A stretch of 64,000 nucleotides of DNA from Thermoflavimicrobium dichotomicum (lineage in GTDB: Bacteria > Bacillota > Bacilli > Thermoactinomycetales > Thermoactinomycetaceae), in contig NZ_FORR01000001.1 of NCBI RefSeq assembly GCF_900114055.1, positions 1-64,000 of the forward strand, written 5' to 3'. The position numbers were made by a program, and so were the translations under genes. Shown here piece after piece: positions 7,244 to 16,159 of the stretch (the stretch's first letter is position 1; every line of letters begins with the position of its first letter). Under the pieces are notes generated by a model, which made no database searches, had not been told where the DNA came from, and saw only the letters and a program-made list of their open reading frames with translations.

Positions 7244-7675
7244 TTACTCGTGAATTTTAATTTTTTGCTTCGTATCTGACTTCAGCTTCGGAATACGAAT
7301 CTCCAGCACCCCTTTACGATAACGGGCAAAAGGCTGCTTGTTTGAAACCATTGTTCCCAAAGGAATCACCTTTTGAAAGGAACCTTTCATCCGCTCATTC
7401 AATAACACTTGATAGGCTTGATAGGGGGAAGTCACTGCTCCCTTAATGACCAGCTTATCCCCCTCAATCTGTACATCGATGGATTTAATATCTTCAATAC
7501 CTGGTAGATCAATGACTGCAATCACTTCGGTTTTTGTATGATAAACATCCGCATTAGGCAGAGTCGTGTTATTCTTCACACTGATCATTTCCTCAAAAAA
7601 ATCGTCACCTAAAAACATCCGTGCTAACTGATTCCAACGTTCCATGCCATCCCAAAGTTTTGACATAGAAACCAC
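7244..7675 (-). CDS. Hsp20/alpha-crystallin family protein
   Basis: 143 residues with an alpha-crystallin domain at about 40-138. It starts NADVYHTKTEVIAVIDLPGI and ends with the family strand FARYRKGVLEIRIPK. ATP-independent holdase activity is general for the family. In Bacillus, CotM and CotP are Hsp20-like spore coat proteins. The position at the head of a minus-strand run with GerP-like genes makes a coat role more likely than a heat-shock role, but that is inference. No CIRCE operator was seen upstream. Confidence 0.85.
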   Translation of the reverse strand: MVSMSKLWDGMERWNQLARMFLGDDFFEEMISVKNNTTLPNADVYHTKTEVIAVIDLPGIEDIKSIDVQIEGDKLVIKGAVTSPYQAYQVLLNERMKGSFQKVIPLGTMVSNKQPFARYRKGVLEIRIPKLKSDTKQKIKIHE

Positions 7676-7782
7676 TCCCTATGTCCAGTTTCCCAAAGTA
7701 TATGCAACTTGGGCTTCTATGGTTACAGCTGGCATGTTTGACCAAATCTATCATATACATGAATCAAAAAGGAGGAGCCATA

Positions 7783-8112
7783 TTGCTGGAACAATTGTGG
7801 CATCGATTAAACAGGCTAGAAAAAAAAATATCCCTGCTTAAAAAAGAGAATCAAGAACTAAAGGAAAAAATTGAACAGATTCAACCATTAAAAATAGAAA
7901 AGATTGAATATAAAATCAATGAGCTGAAAGTGGAGACCTTAAGCGGAACATTAAATGTCGGTTTAACAGCAGTAGCAGATAAAAAAAGCATGAAAAAATT
8001 AATGGATCAAATGATAGAAAAACAACAAGATCAGAGTGAAAATGAAATAAGTCATGGTCAAATGAACGATGATCAAAAGACATCCCCCGATGACCAAGAC
8101 TCCCTATACTAG
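7783..8112 (+). CDS. GerPC-like spore germination protein
   Basis: About 109 residues. A coiled coil at about 8-33 (LNRLEKKISLLKKENQELK) is followed by IEKIEYKINELKVETLSG, then TLNVGLT. This matches the GerPC core, in which a short coiled coil precedes YxxxxLKVExLxGTLNIGL. The tail is acidic and Gln-rich. The longer open frame from 7681 lacks a ribosome site; AAAGGAGG stands 7 bases before the TTG at 7783, so I start there. It is transcribed away from the Hsp20/GerP-like run, leaving a 107-base divergent promoter region where sporulation sigma factors would be expected. Confidence 0.75.
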   Translation: MLEQLWHRLNRLEKKISLLKKENQELKEKIEQIQPLKIEKIEYKINELKVETLSGTLNVGLTAVADKKSMKKLMDQMIEKQQDQSENEISHGQMNDDQKTSPDDQDSLY

Positions 8113-8227
8113 TCGAGATGTGAAATCCAAAATGAAAAATGGTTAAAACAGCAAGATCAGAACAAGCACATTTCTATATTTTTATTGTTATTATATAGAA
8201 AAATTTAATTATGAAAAAATGCTACAC

Positions 8228-8440
8228 CTACATACCCGAAGACTGATCTGTTACGTCATTATCCAAGTAGATGTTTTCCTTCCCATTAATAAAAAGATGT
8301 CCATCTCCTTCTGGGAACGAAACACCAACAAAGACCCTTCGACTATCAGGATGAATATTAATGGAGTTTCCTGTGTTTACTGTTGAGGATGTATGCATAC
8401 GAGAAATACTTAGGTTAAATAAAAAATTTTTATTTGTCAT
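8228..8440 (-). CDS. GerPA/GerPF-like spore protein
   Basis: 70 residues from the ATG at 8440, which has AAAGGTGG correctly placed; the open frame extends four codons further. Family features are LSISRMHTSSTVNTGNSINI and the C-terminal LDNDVTDQSSG. It converges on the GerPC-like gene and is separate from the run at 6725-7675. A role in the inner spore coat is inferred from the family. I see no partner gene upstream on its strand. Confidence 0.75.
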   Translation of the reverse strand: MTNKNFLFNLSISRMHTSSTVNTGNSINIHPDSRRVFVGVSFPEGDGHLFINGKENIYLDNDVTDQSSGM

Positions 8441-8578
8441 ACACCATTCCACCTTTACTTGATGTTAATATCATATTCGTGAAATTCATGTGTGTGCCTT
8501 GTTCCAAAAAAAGAAAGAGTTGGATCATTTTTCTGATTTCAACCCGTTTCAGAAGAAATGATCCCACATGAGAAAAGA

Positions 8579-8625
8579 GGGGCCCTTTTCCAGTTAGGCG
8601 ATTTTTGACCAGGAAAAGCAACCCC
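8579..8625 (-). terminator. Imperfect hairpin downstream of the ABC-2 operon
   Basis: GGGGCCCTTTTCC and GGAAAAGCAACCCC form an interrupted stem 35 bases beyond the last permease gene. The minus strand then reads CTCTTTTCTC, a modest T-rich tail. The arms resemble those of the hairpin at 56369-56426. Confidence 0.45.
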
Positions 8626-8659
8626 CGCTCCAAAACGGAATATATGCTCACGATCCATC

Positions 8660-9445
8660 CTAATTGCCTGCTCCACGATAATGGCGGATGCCCACATTCC
8701 AGATCATCACACCGATCCCTAAAAAAACCATCCCTACGATCGGTGTCAGGAAGGCATACCACTGCCAATTGGCTTTATCCAATAAGTAACTGGCCGGATA
8801 AAAGCCAACAAACGCAAATGGCAGGATCCATGTCAGCACAAACTGAATCACCCGATGATAGATATTCACTGGATAGCGTCCATAATTACCAATGTTATAC
8901 ATAATCGGTTGGATATCTGATTTGGAATCGGTAAATAAACTGATGCTCGTCAGTGAAATAAAAATCCCAGCATAAATAGCCACGCCGCCCAACGTAAATA
9001 AGATGAACCAAATGGGATCATACCAAGTCCATGTCAGATTCAAATCAGTCATCGCCCAACCCATCACAATTAAACCTGTAATGACCCCTATCAATGATTC
9101 AGGAGTCATCGTTTCCATGATCACTTGAACCAGACTATGCACAGGGCGGGTGAGCACACGATCCAATTCTCCACGAATGATATAGCGTTCATTGAAATCC
9201 CACAAGTTAAAAAAAGCAACGAAAATCGACCAAGGGATCAAAAAATACCCATAGATAAAAATAACTTCAGCCTGACTCCAACCGTTCAGGTTATTGGTAT
9301 GACCAAAGACAACGAGAATAAAGACCAAATTTATCGCCTGAAACAGAAAGTCTGTCACAAACTGGGCAACAAAATCCCAACGGTAAGCAAGACGAACCTT
9401 CATATACTGCTTGAGATACTCCATATATAGCCGCAGATGAAACAT
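8660..9445 (-). CDS. ABC-2 family transporter permease, second subunit
   Basis: About 261 residues with six membrane spans, of the ABC-2 permease group that pairs with a NatA-like ATPase and another permease (COG3694/COG4587 type). The open frame reaches 9526, but AAGGGGG lies 6 bases before the ATG at 9445, two bases after the stop of the preceding permease gene, so translation is probably coupled. GELDRVLTRPV is a conserved cytoplasmic loop in this group. The transported substrate is unknown; related systems export lipids, peptides or antibiotics. Confidence 0.85.
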   Translation of the reverse strand: MFHLRLYMEYLKQYMKVRLAYRWDFVAQFVTDFLFQAINLVFILVVFGHTNNLNGWSQAEVIFIYGYFLIPWSIFVAFFNLWDFNERYIIRGELDRVLTRPVHSLVQVIMETMTPESLIGVITGLIVMGWAMTDLNLTWTWYDPIWFILFTLGGVAIYAGIFISLTSISLFTDSKSDIQPIMYNIGNYGRYPVNIYHRVIQFVLTWILPFAFVGFYPASYLLDKANWQWYAFLTPIVGMVFLGIGVMIWNVGIRHYRGAGN

Positions 9446-9447
9446 AA

Positions 9448-10242
9448 TCAACCCCCTTGCACTACCAATATTTTTCTTGCTTTTCGCCAAATGGCCTGGA
9501 TCGGAATGCATAATAGTACACACCATGCCGCTTGGATCATGAGCGCATGCATAAATTCGGTTCCACCCAATCCTTTTACCAGTACCATACTGGGTAAGTA
9601 GCTAATCGCCTGGAAAGGAAGATAGTTCAAAACGATTTGAGCCCACTCGGGGTAAAAAGAAATGGGAATAAACAATCCAGATAATAAATCGACCATCACT
9701 CGCTTTGCTCGAATCAGACCCTGGTTATTGAGAACAAAAAATGCAAGGAGTCCCGTGATGAGGTTAATCTCGACATTGACAATAAACCCCAACAACAAAC
9801 TAAGAGCAAACTTTAACCATACTACTCCCGGATCAGGCAGATGAATTGGAAAGATAAGTGAAACCACAACCATACCTGGAATGCTAAATAAAAGCAAACG
9901 AAAAATTCCTTCACCAAACCCTTGAAATACTTTTACCAATAAATAGTGATAAGGACGGATCAGCTGAATGGCTACTGTCCCATCTCGAATTTCCTGTGCA
10001 ATCTCACGATCCAAATTGTTAAAATAAAAAGCACGTGCCATCCAGGAAATGGAAATATATGTGGCCATTTGTACAGCAGATAGCCCTTGTAAACTCTGAT
10101 TGCTTCCATAAATGGCCATCCACAAAAAATAATAAACCCCTATATTCAAACTATAAATGACGATCCCACTATAATAATTGACCCGATACGCCAACATCAT
10201 TAAAAAGCGGATTCGAATCACTTCCAAATAAGCACTAAGCAA
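9448..10242 (-). CDS. ABC-2 family transporter permease, first subunit
   Basis: 264 residues, six predicted membrane spans. The cytoplasmic loop LDREIAQEIRDGTVAIQLIRPY corresponds to the GELDRVLTRPV loop of its partner. The TTG start has AGGAGGGG 7 bases upstream and overlaps the end of the ATPase gene by 8 bases, which indicates tight coupling. With the ATPase and the second permease it forms a complete export-type ABC transporter, probably a heterodimeric membrane part. Substrate unknown. Confidence 0.85.
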   Translation of the reverse strand: MLSAYLEVIRIRFLMMLAYRVNYYSGIVIYSLNIGVYYFLWMAIYGSNQSLQGLSAVQMATYISISWMARAFYFNNLDREIAQEIRDGTVAIQLIRPYHYLLVKVFQGFGEGIFRLLLFSIPGMVVVSLIFPIHLPDPGVVWLKFALSLLLGFIVNVEINLITGLLAFFVLNNQGLIRAKRVMVDLLSGLFIPISFYPEWAQIVLNYLPFQAISYLPSMVLVKGLGGTEFMHALMIQAAWCVLLCIPIQAIWRKARKILVVQGG

Positions 10243-11239
10243 CGGGGATCCCCTCCTGATAAATCTTGCGAACTATTTCTTCTGTCGTTGCTTCTTCTAT
10301 TTGCATCTCCATAATCGGCATATCTTGCACCAAACGGGACAATAAATCGGATACCCCGTCTCCCTGCTCCAAATAAGCAATATACTGACGAGGCGATCGA
10401 CTTTCCCAATGAACCGAAAGGTCAGCAGTTCGTTTTTGCAATTCATCCAGTGAAATTTCCTTCTCCATCTCCAGAAGAACCTTTCGTCCTCCACCCCATA
10501 CTTTTTTCAATTGGGTTAAACTTCCATCATAGATGATTTTCCCCTTATCCAACATAATCACACGGGAGCATAATGCTTCGATATCGGATATATCATGGGT
10601 CGTTAACAAAATGGTCGTCCCTAGCTCTTTATTGATCTCCCGCAAAAACTGGCGAATATTTTCCTTTACCAATACATCCAATCCGATGGTCGGTTCATCT
10701 AAAAAGAGTAATTTTGGCTTGTGCAAAAGAGAAGCTGCCAGCTCACAGCGCATTCGCTGCCCCAAGCTCAATTTCCGTACAGGCTGATCCAATAGCTTTT
10801 CAATTTCCAGGATTTCGATCATTCGTCCCAAATGCTGTTTATACTCCTGATCAGGAATTTGATAGACTTTCTGCAACAACCGGAATGACTCCTGTACGGC
10901 AATATCCCACCATAGTTGACTTCTCTGACCAAAGACAACCCCAATGGTTTTTACAAATTGTTCTCTTTGTTTATGGGGATCAAAGCCATTGACCTTCAGT
11001 TCCCCACTGGTTGGTTGCAAAATTCCTGTCAACATCTTAATGGTTGTCGATTTCCCTGCACCATTTTCACCGATATACCCAACCATTTCCCCTGCTTCGA
11101 TTTCTATATTGATACCGTCCACTGCTCGAATCGTACGATATTGTCGATTGAGCAAATCACGAAACGCCCCCAGCAGACCAGGCCGACTTTGATAGACTTT
11201 AAATTCTTTTGTCAATTCTTTTGCATCAATCGCTAACAT
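10235..11239 (-). CDS. ABC transporter ATP-binding protein (COG4586 type)
   Basis: 334 residues. Walker A is GENGAGKST near 56-64, the Q-loop is GQRSQLWWD, the signature is LSLGQRMRCELAASLL and Walker B is LLFLDEPTIGLD. LSLGQ replaces the usual LSGGQ, which is normal for this subgroup. A C-terminal extension of about 90 residues follows the nucleotide-binding domain, as in other members with two ABC-2 permeases. First gene of the three-gene run; the gap to spo0M downstream in sequence contains the spo0M terminator. Confidence 0.9.
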   Translation of the reverse strand: MLAIDAKELTKEFKVYQSRPGLLGAFRDLLNRQYRTIRAVDGINIEIEAGEMVGYIGENGAGKSTTIKMLTGILQPTSGELKVNGFDPHKQREQFVKTIGVVFGQRSQLWWDIAVQESFRLLQKVYQIPDQEYKQHLGRMIEILEIEKLLDQPVRKLSLGQRMRCELAASLLHKPKLLFLDEPTIGLDVLVKENIRQFLREINKELGTTILLTTHDISDIEALCSRVIMLDKGKIIYDGSLTQLKKVWGGGRKVLLEMEKEISLDELQKRTADLSVHWESRSPRQYIAYLEQGDGVSDLLSRLVQDMPIMEMQIEEATTEEIVRKIYQEGIPVA

Positions 11240-11272
11240 TTATCTTCACCTCTAATCCTTCACCTTTACAGT

Positions 11273-11300
11273 AAAAAAAGCATTCCTAGCAAAGGAATGC
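11273..11300 (-). terminator. Terminator after spo0M
   Basis: On the minus strand the stem GCATTCC-TTTGCTA-GGAATGC is followed by TTTTTTTAC, about 30 bases beyond the spo0M stop. Confidence 0.85.
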
Positions 11301-11331
11301 CATCCATCTATATTTTAATCCAGTTTACATT

Positions 11332-12084
11332 TTAATCCAATTGCCGTTTGAGGAAACTCTCTAATTTTGCTTGCAAGCGATGGAAATTCTTCACTTCTTC
11401 TTCTGCAATATCAAATTGAACAAGGCGCTCATCCAAGTCCAGTGCCTCTTCCATGGAGCTCATCAAATCCACAGGTTTACGATCCACCTGCATCAAAACA
11501 CTCACTTCTTTTTCATGCGGCTGGAAAACGAAGGCCAACTGATCCATTAATCGTTCATATTGTCCCAGTGGCTTAAGCTTAAACACTTGTACAAATGGGT
11601 TTCGTGAATGGAATTGCTCAAAGTCGAAATCCACTTGATAAAGTCGAAAACCAATCGCTTCGGTTGCAAGTAAAATCTGATCAATCAGTGGGTGAGGAAG
11701 TATCTCAACTCCGTCCAGGTCAGTTGGATCAATGGCTTTTTTAATATCCAAGCCCGTTTTCAGATAGATGGGGGAACCTCCTGTAGAAACCGGTGTATCA
11801 TAAGGCAACTGAAATTGGAAAGGAATAATCTGCGTTTCATGCGCCCCGATGACAAACCGGTCTGATAACCGAAATTCATCAATAACATATTCTGCCTGTG
11901 TTCCTTCATGGTGGTATTGTACCACGAGGTAAAGATAAATTTCATCAATTTCTTGATCCGTATTACCGCCTTGAATATGAATTTCTCCCAAAACCTGTTC
12001 TCCCTGGCGATAGGTTGATTTCTCCAAACGTGTATCTACTTTTGCAGCACCGATTCCAAGACTAGCCAGTGCTTTTTCAAACAT
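11332..12084 (-). CDS. Spo0M-family sporulation control protein, copy 2
   Basis: About 250 residues with the arrestin-like Spo0M fold. The N-terminal LASLGIGAAKVDTRLE and the YRQGEQVLGEIHIQGG segment are family-typical, as is IYLKTGLDIKKAIDPTD in the middle. Spo0M influences early sporulation and septum-associated events in B. subtilis. The frame is open to 12165, overlapping the upstream gene, but GGGAGGA stands 6 bases before the ATG at 12084. Only 24 bases separate it from the other spo0M gene, so they are likely cotranscribed. It is clearly the longer and more canonical copy, with a C-terminal helix rich in Glu and Lys. Confidence 0.9.
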   Translation of the reverse strand: MFEKALASLGIGAAKVDTRLEKSTYRQGEQVLGEIHIQGGNTDQEIDEIYLYLVVQYHHEGTQAEYVIDEFRLSDRFVIGAHETQIIPFQFQLPYDTPVSTGGSPIYLKTGLDIKKAIDPTDLDGVEILPHPLIDQILLATEAIGFRLYQVDFDFEQFHSRNPFVQVFKLKPLGQYERLMDQLAFVFQPHEKEVSVLMQVDRKPVDLMSSMEEALDLDERLVQFDIAEEEVKNFHRLQAKLESFLKRQLD

Positions 12085-12107
12085 AAAGTATCCTCCCAAA
12101 ACAATTT

Positions 12108-12848
12108 TTATCCATTTTTCCGATGAAGAAGTTCTTGTATTTTTAGAAGAGGATCCCCTTGGCAAGGTTGATCATTGATCCGTAACGTTTCGCTCGGCTT
12201 TTGATGCTTCCAACAAAAAGAATAACTGATTATGTCACCTGACCGATAGATCTCAAAATGAACTGCCATTTCTTCCTCCGTATAATCAAAGAACACATGC
12301 AGTTGATCCAAAACACCATGATAGCGACCTGTTGGTCGAAACTCAAAAACTTGTACAAAGGGGTAAGGCTGTCTGCCCGATACATATCGATTAACGATAC
12401 TGTACAAAACAAACCCGGCGTCTTCGATATCTTTTAATATTTTTTGTACCAACGGTTTTGGTATCACATCAATTCGATCCTGGTCTTGTGGATCCAGAGC
12501 CATCTTGATATCTAAACCTGTTCTTAAATAGATGGGAAATCTGCCTGTGGACATAGGCAGTTCCATCGGCAATTTGATCGACAGCGGCAATGTCTTTTCT
12601 TCATGCGGAGAAATCAATATTTTCCTGGCTATGTAATACTTTGCACAAATATGCCGGACATTCTTTCCATCTTTTAGATATTCGGCAATTAACTCTAGAT
12701 AGATATCTTCTATTTGTTGATCAGCATCCCCACCACGGATCACAATTTCCCCTTTTACCTGCTCTCCAGGAAAAAAAGGTCGATCCTCCAGCCTTGTATC
12801 CACCTTCGCTGAACCGAATCCCAAACTGGCTAGCCACTTTTTCATCAC
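12108..12848 (-). CDS. Spo0M-family sporulation control protein, copy 1
   Basis: 246 residues, same fold as its neighbour: LASLGFGSAKVDTRLE at the start, then PFFPGEQVKGEIVIRGGDADQQIEDIYLEL and IYLRTGLDIKMALDPQDQ. The C-terminal third differs most between the copies, which suggests divergence of partner binding. The start is GTG or the next ATG (12845) behind GAGGGG. It follows the pseudokinase/coiled-coil gene by 34 bases on the same strand, so the three genes may form one sporulation-related transcription unit. Expression is not shown by sequence. Confidence 0.88.
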   Translation of the reverse strand: MMKKWLASLGFGSAKVDTRLEDRPFFPGEQVKGEIVIRGGDADQQIEDIYLELIAEYLKDGKNVRHICAKYYIARKILISPHEEKTLPLSIKLPMELPMSTGRFPIYLRTGLDIKMALDPQDQDRIDVIPKPLVQKILKDIEDAGFVLYSIVNRYVSGRQPYPFVQVFEFRPTGRYHGVLDQLHVFFDYTEEEMAVHFEIYRSGDIISYSFCWKHQKPSETLRINDQPCQGDPLLKIQELLHRKNG

Positions 12849-12882
12849 AACGGATTCATCCCCTCTCTATAAGCAAGGCACT

Positions 12883-14673
12883 TCACTGGTTTTGCGGGGA
12901 TTTATTTGCATTCATATATTTATCATATTCTTCAAACTGTCTGGCCAGACGCGCATGTTGTTCATTAATCCGTTGAACCGTTTCATAGTCGAGTGCAGAC
13001 TTTGCTACCTCTACCTTTTCTTGCGGTTCTACTGCTTTCTCTTGAGCCGGTTCATCCTGTACTTCTACTTGAGGCTCAGTCACATCCAAGTCTTTTTCCT
13101 GAACAGTTACATTTTCTTCCAGATGTGGATGATACGAACCAGCAACGGATGATTCTGACTCTTCAACAGAGACAGCTTCCTCTTCCTTCACTTGTGTCAC
13201 GGGTTGTGTATCTTCCAGACTGGATCCAGAGCCAAATGAAAATGAGCCAAACATTTTCTCCAATTCGCGTTGCTGCATAGCCAGACGCTCTTGTTTGCGA
13301 CGTTCAAACTCCAAACGCTGTTGTTCCAATAACTCTTTTTGCTGCTCTTCAAATTCTCTTACCAATCGTTCTAACAGCTCTTTTTTACGCTGTTCAAAGG
13401 CTCTTCTTTCCTCTTCAAGCCGTTCTTTCATTTTTCTTTCCCATTCCAGCTGCTCTCGTTTAATCAGCTCCTGCTTGAGCCTTTCTTTTTGCATCCGCTC
13501 AAACTCTTCTTTTTGCTTACGTAACAATTCTTGTTCCTGCCGTTCAAGGTCTTGACGTTGCCTTTCAAGGAGCTCTTGTTTTCGCTGTTCAAACTCTCTT
13601 CGATACGTTTCCATCAGGTCTTTTTCTTGCTGTTCGAGCTGTTTTCTTAACTCTTCCAAACGTTCCCGTTCTTTACGCTCCAACTCCTCACGAATCGCTT
13701 GTAGTGGAAGACGAAATTCTGTCTTCTGACTTAATTCTTCAATATTAATCTTTTGTGGATCAAGCGATAAGCCTGGCTTTTTCTCTAATACAGGCTTTTC
13801 TTCAATCGTCTGTTTTTCCTGAACAGCGCTCTTTTCTTCTTTCAGCCATTCATCCGCATTGCGAATAATGGTTTTGTCCATATCGATTTTCTGAACCAAT
13901 TTTCTTTCCGTTTTTGGCATGGTAAACGCTGGTCTGGCTACTGTTCCCAAATCCAATTTCATGGCTGACTGCCGATGGCTATCAATTAAAGATGGAGCAG
14001 GAGCGATCTTTGCAGGCTTCGCACTCTTTTGTTCCACACTGTCAATTAAGGTGCGAACAAGTTCAACCTGATAATTGTTCATCGCTTTTTCCAGGAAACG
14101 CACAAGTGTCTGAGACAGATTCAAATCATTGATCGCTTGCTTTACATTGTCTTGTGGGAACTTGCCTTTCAACAAGCTAATAAAAAAAGTCCCCCAGTCG
14201 ATTGAAGGTTCATATGCAGTAACCTGCTCTACCCCGCAGAAAATGACTTTTAATTTTCCTTCACTCGTAATCCCGATATTACGCGGATCTTTCAATAAAT
14301 ACATGGGTAAATTGTAATTTTTGAGATGCTGTTCCAAATCTACCAACTGTTTGGCCCAGGATAAAAACTGTTCTTCATCGATGCCCTTTTTTGCTACATA
14401 ATGTGGCAAGGGCTGAATGGCGTAATAAGGGCGCACGGATACAATATATTGGCCTTCTGTATATACTTCCTGATAAGCCATCACCAATGGATGATCCAGC
14501 GACAGATACTGCTGAATAGCACGTGGTGGCGCTTGTCTTGCGAGTTTGGCTGATTGCAGATAAAATCTTTTTCCCTCATATTGGGCAATCGCTAATTCTC
14601 CTTCAAAAAAAGGAACTACTTTTTCTACTGCATAACGACCTCTATATTTCTCACCATTACGAAAACAAGACAC
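12883..14673 (-). CDS. Predicted pseudokinase domain fused to a long coiled coil
   Basis: 596 residues from a GTG with GGAGGCG 8 bases upstream; the open frame extends 15 codons further. Residues about 10-180 follow the Ser/Thr kinase fold: RGRYAVEKVV (first strand), LDHPLVMAYQEVY, and EEQFLSWAKQLVDLEQHL before the catalytic loop. The active site is lost. The position of HRDxKPxN reads YLLKDPRN (125-132), and DFG reads FCG (145-147), so Asp residues for catalysis and magnesium are gone. A linker with Lys/Pro/Thr follows, then about 150 residues (323-475) of highly charged coiled coil with roughly 22-residue repeats (EFEQRKQELLERQ type), and an acidic tail. Function unknown; neighbours are two spo0M genes, so a structural role in sporulation or division is possible. 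No membrane segment seen. Confidence 0.75.
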   Translation of the reverse strand: MSCFRNGEKYRGRYAVEKVVPFFEGELAIAQYEGKRFYLQSAKLARQAPPRAIQQYLSLDHPLVMAYQEVYTEGQYIVSVRPYYAIQPLPHYVAKKGIDEEQFLSWAKQLVDLEQHLKNYNLPMYLLKDPRNIGITSEGKLKVIFCGVEQVTAYEPSIDWGTFFISLLKGKFPQDNVKQAINDLNLSQTLVRFLEKAMNNYQVELVRTLIDSVEQKSAKPAKIAPAPSLIDSHRQSAMKLDLGTVARPAFTMPKTERKLVQKIDMDKTIIRNADEWLKEEKSAVQEKQTIEEKPVLEKKPGLSLDPQKINIEELSQKTEFRLPLQAIREELERKERERLEELRKQLEQQEKDLMETYRREFEQRKQELLERQRQDLERQEQELLRKQKEEFERMQKERLKQELIKREQLEWERKMKERLEEERRAFEQRKKELLERLVREFEEQQKELLEQQRLEFERRKQERLAMQQRELEKMFGSFSFGSGSSLEDTQPVTQVKEEEAVSVEESESSVAGSYHPHLEENVTVQEKDLDVTEPQVEVQDEPAQEKAVEPQEKVEVAKSALDYETVQRINEQHARLARQFEEYDKYMNANKSPQNQ

Positions 14674-14854
14674 CTTTGCTCGCCTCCATCTATTCAAAAT
14701 AAAAATAAAGTTTATCATAAATCCTTAAAAAAGCAAACGTATCCAAATTAAGAATATCACAAGAATAAAGAGCGAAACAACAAAAATAGCCTGACATTCT
14801 GATCGCCGTATTATGTACAATGATATTTGAACTGGAAAAAAGGAGGTTGTTTCA

Positions 14855-16153
14855 TTGAACATCCAAAAATCGGAAAGTTTATATCAAGAAGCATTGGATG
14901 TAATCGTAGGTGGAGTAAACAGCCCGTCTCGCTCGTTTCGTGCGGTGGGTGGTGGCGCACCTATTTTTATGAAAAAAGCAAAAGGGGCATACTTTTGGGA
15001 TGAGGATGGCAATCGATACATTGACTATCTTGCCGCATTTGGTCCGATTATCCTAGGTCATGCTCATCCGGCTGTTCATGAAGCCATCGTTGAGGCATCG
15101 ATGAATGGCGTACTTTACGGCACACCAACCGAAAAAGAAGTTCGTTTTGCCCAAATGCTTCGTGAAGCCATCCCTTCGATGGAACAAATCCGTTTTGTGA
15201 ACAGTGGTACAGAAGCCGTTATGACAACCATCCGACTGGCTCGGGCTTATACAGGCCGAGACAAAATATTGAAATTTGCCGGATGCTATCATGGACATTC
15301 CGATCTTGTCCTGGTTGCAGCAGGCTCTGGGCCTTCCACCCTGGGTATACCTGACAGTGCTGGTATCCCACAAAGCATCGCCCAAGAAGTTATTACCATT
15401 CCTTATAATGATATAAACGCATTGGAAGAGGCATTAAATCACTGGGGAAATCAAATTGCTGCTGTCTTGGTAGAACCTCTTGTCGGTAACTTTGGGATCG
15501 TCCCACCAGTACCTGGCTTCCTGGAAAAAGTGAATGAACTCGTTCATCAAGCTGGTGGACTGGTGATTTATGACGAAGTTATTACTGGTTTTCGTTTCCA
15601 TTATGGCGGAATCCAAACTATTTTTGGCGTTGAACCTGATCTCACAGCCCTTGGCAAGATTATTGGTGGTGGTTTGCCGATTGGTGCCTATGGCGGCCGC
15701 AAAGAAATAATGGATAAAGTTGCCCCAATGGGCCCTATGTATCAGGCTGGAACAATGGCAGGTAACCCTCTATCCATTTCTGCGGGTATGGCTTGTCTCC
15801 AAGCATTGTCAAAACCGGGCTTATATGAAGAATTATCCCGTAAAGGGAAACGGCTTGCTGATGCGATTGTAAAGTTGGCTGATGAATACCGTTTATCGGT
15901 TACGGTCAATCAGTACGGAGGAGCCCTTACTGTTTATTTCACAGATCAACCTGTTGTGGACTACGCCAGCGCTCAAGCTACTGATGGGGAAAGGTTTGCC
16001 CAGTTCTTCAGATTGATGCTTGAGCAAGGGATCTATCTTGCTCCTTCCAAATATGAAGCATGGTTTATTACAACTGCACATAGTGAACAAGACGTTGATG
16101 AAACCATAAGAGCCGTAGACCATGCCTTTAGCCAAATGAGCAATAAGAGGTGA
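14855..16153 (+). CDS. hemL: Glutamate-1-semialdehyde 2,1-aminomutase
   Basis: Converts glutamate-1-semialdehyde to 5-aminolevulinate with PLP, an early step of haem synthesis by the C5 route. The 432 residues include [25 protein letters not shown] for phosphate binding, the cofactor Asp240 in YDEVITGFR, and the PLP Lys268 in [14 protein letters not shown]. The TTG start follows AAGGAGG by 8 bases. Placed near bcp and perR it corresponds to the second B. subtilis copy, gsaB, rather than the hemAXCDBL operon copy. The globin gene follows after 6 bases, so haem precursor synthesis and a haem protein are likely expressed together. Confidence 0.95.
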   Translation: MNIQKSESLYQEALDVIVGGVNSPSRSFRAVGGGAPIFMKKAKGAYFWDEDGNRYIDYLAAFGPIILGHAHPAVHEAIVEASMNGVLYGTPTEKEVRFAQMLREAIPSMEQIRFVNSGTEAVMTTIRLARAYTGRDKILKFAGCYHGHSDLVLVAAGSGPSTLGIPDSAGIPQSIAQEVITIPYNDINALEEALNHWGNQIAAVLVEPLVGNFGIVPPVPGFLEKVNELVHQAGGLVIYDEVITGFRFHYGGIQTIFGVEPDLTALGKIIGGGLPIGAYGGRKEIMDKVAPMGPMYQAGTMAGNPLSISAGMACLQALSKPGLYEELSRKGKRLADAIVKLADEYRLSVTVNQYGGALTVYFTDQPVVDYASAQATDGERFAQFFRLMLEQGIYLAPSKYEAWFITTAHSEQDVDETIRAVDHAFSQMSNKR

Positions 16154-16159
16154 GCACAT

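Noticed and set aside
7732-7760. Sigma-E-like promoter (GCATGTT, then CATATACAT) before the GerPC-like gene
   Set aside because: The -10 match is poor, and the implied transcription start would leave almost no room for the ribosome site.
13295-13555. Ser/Cys-rich plus-strand frame inside the coiled-coil gene
   Set aside because: It is an antisense shadow of the Glu/Lys/Arg/Gln-rich coiled coil.
14791-14821. Sigma-A promoter for hemL (CTGACA and TACAAT)
   Set aside because: The spacer is 19 bases, outside the normal range; not convincing.
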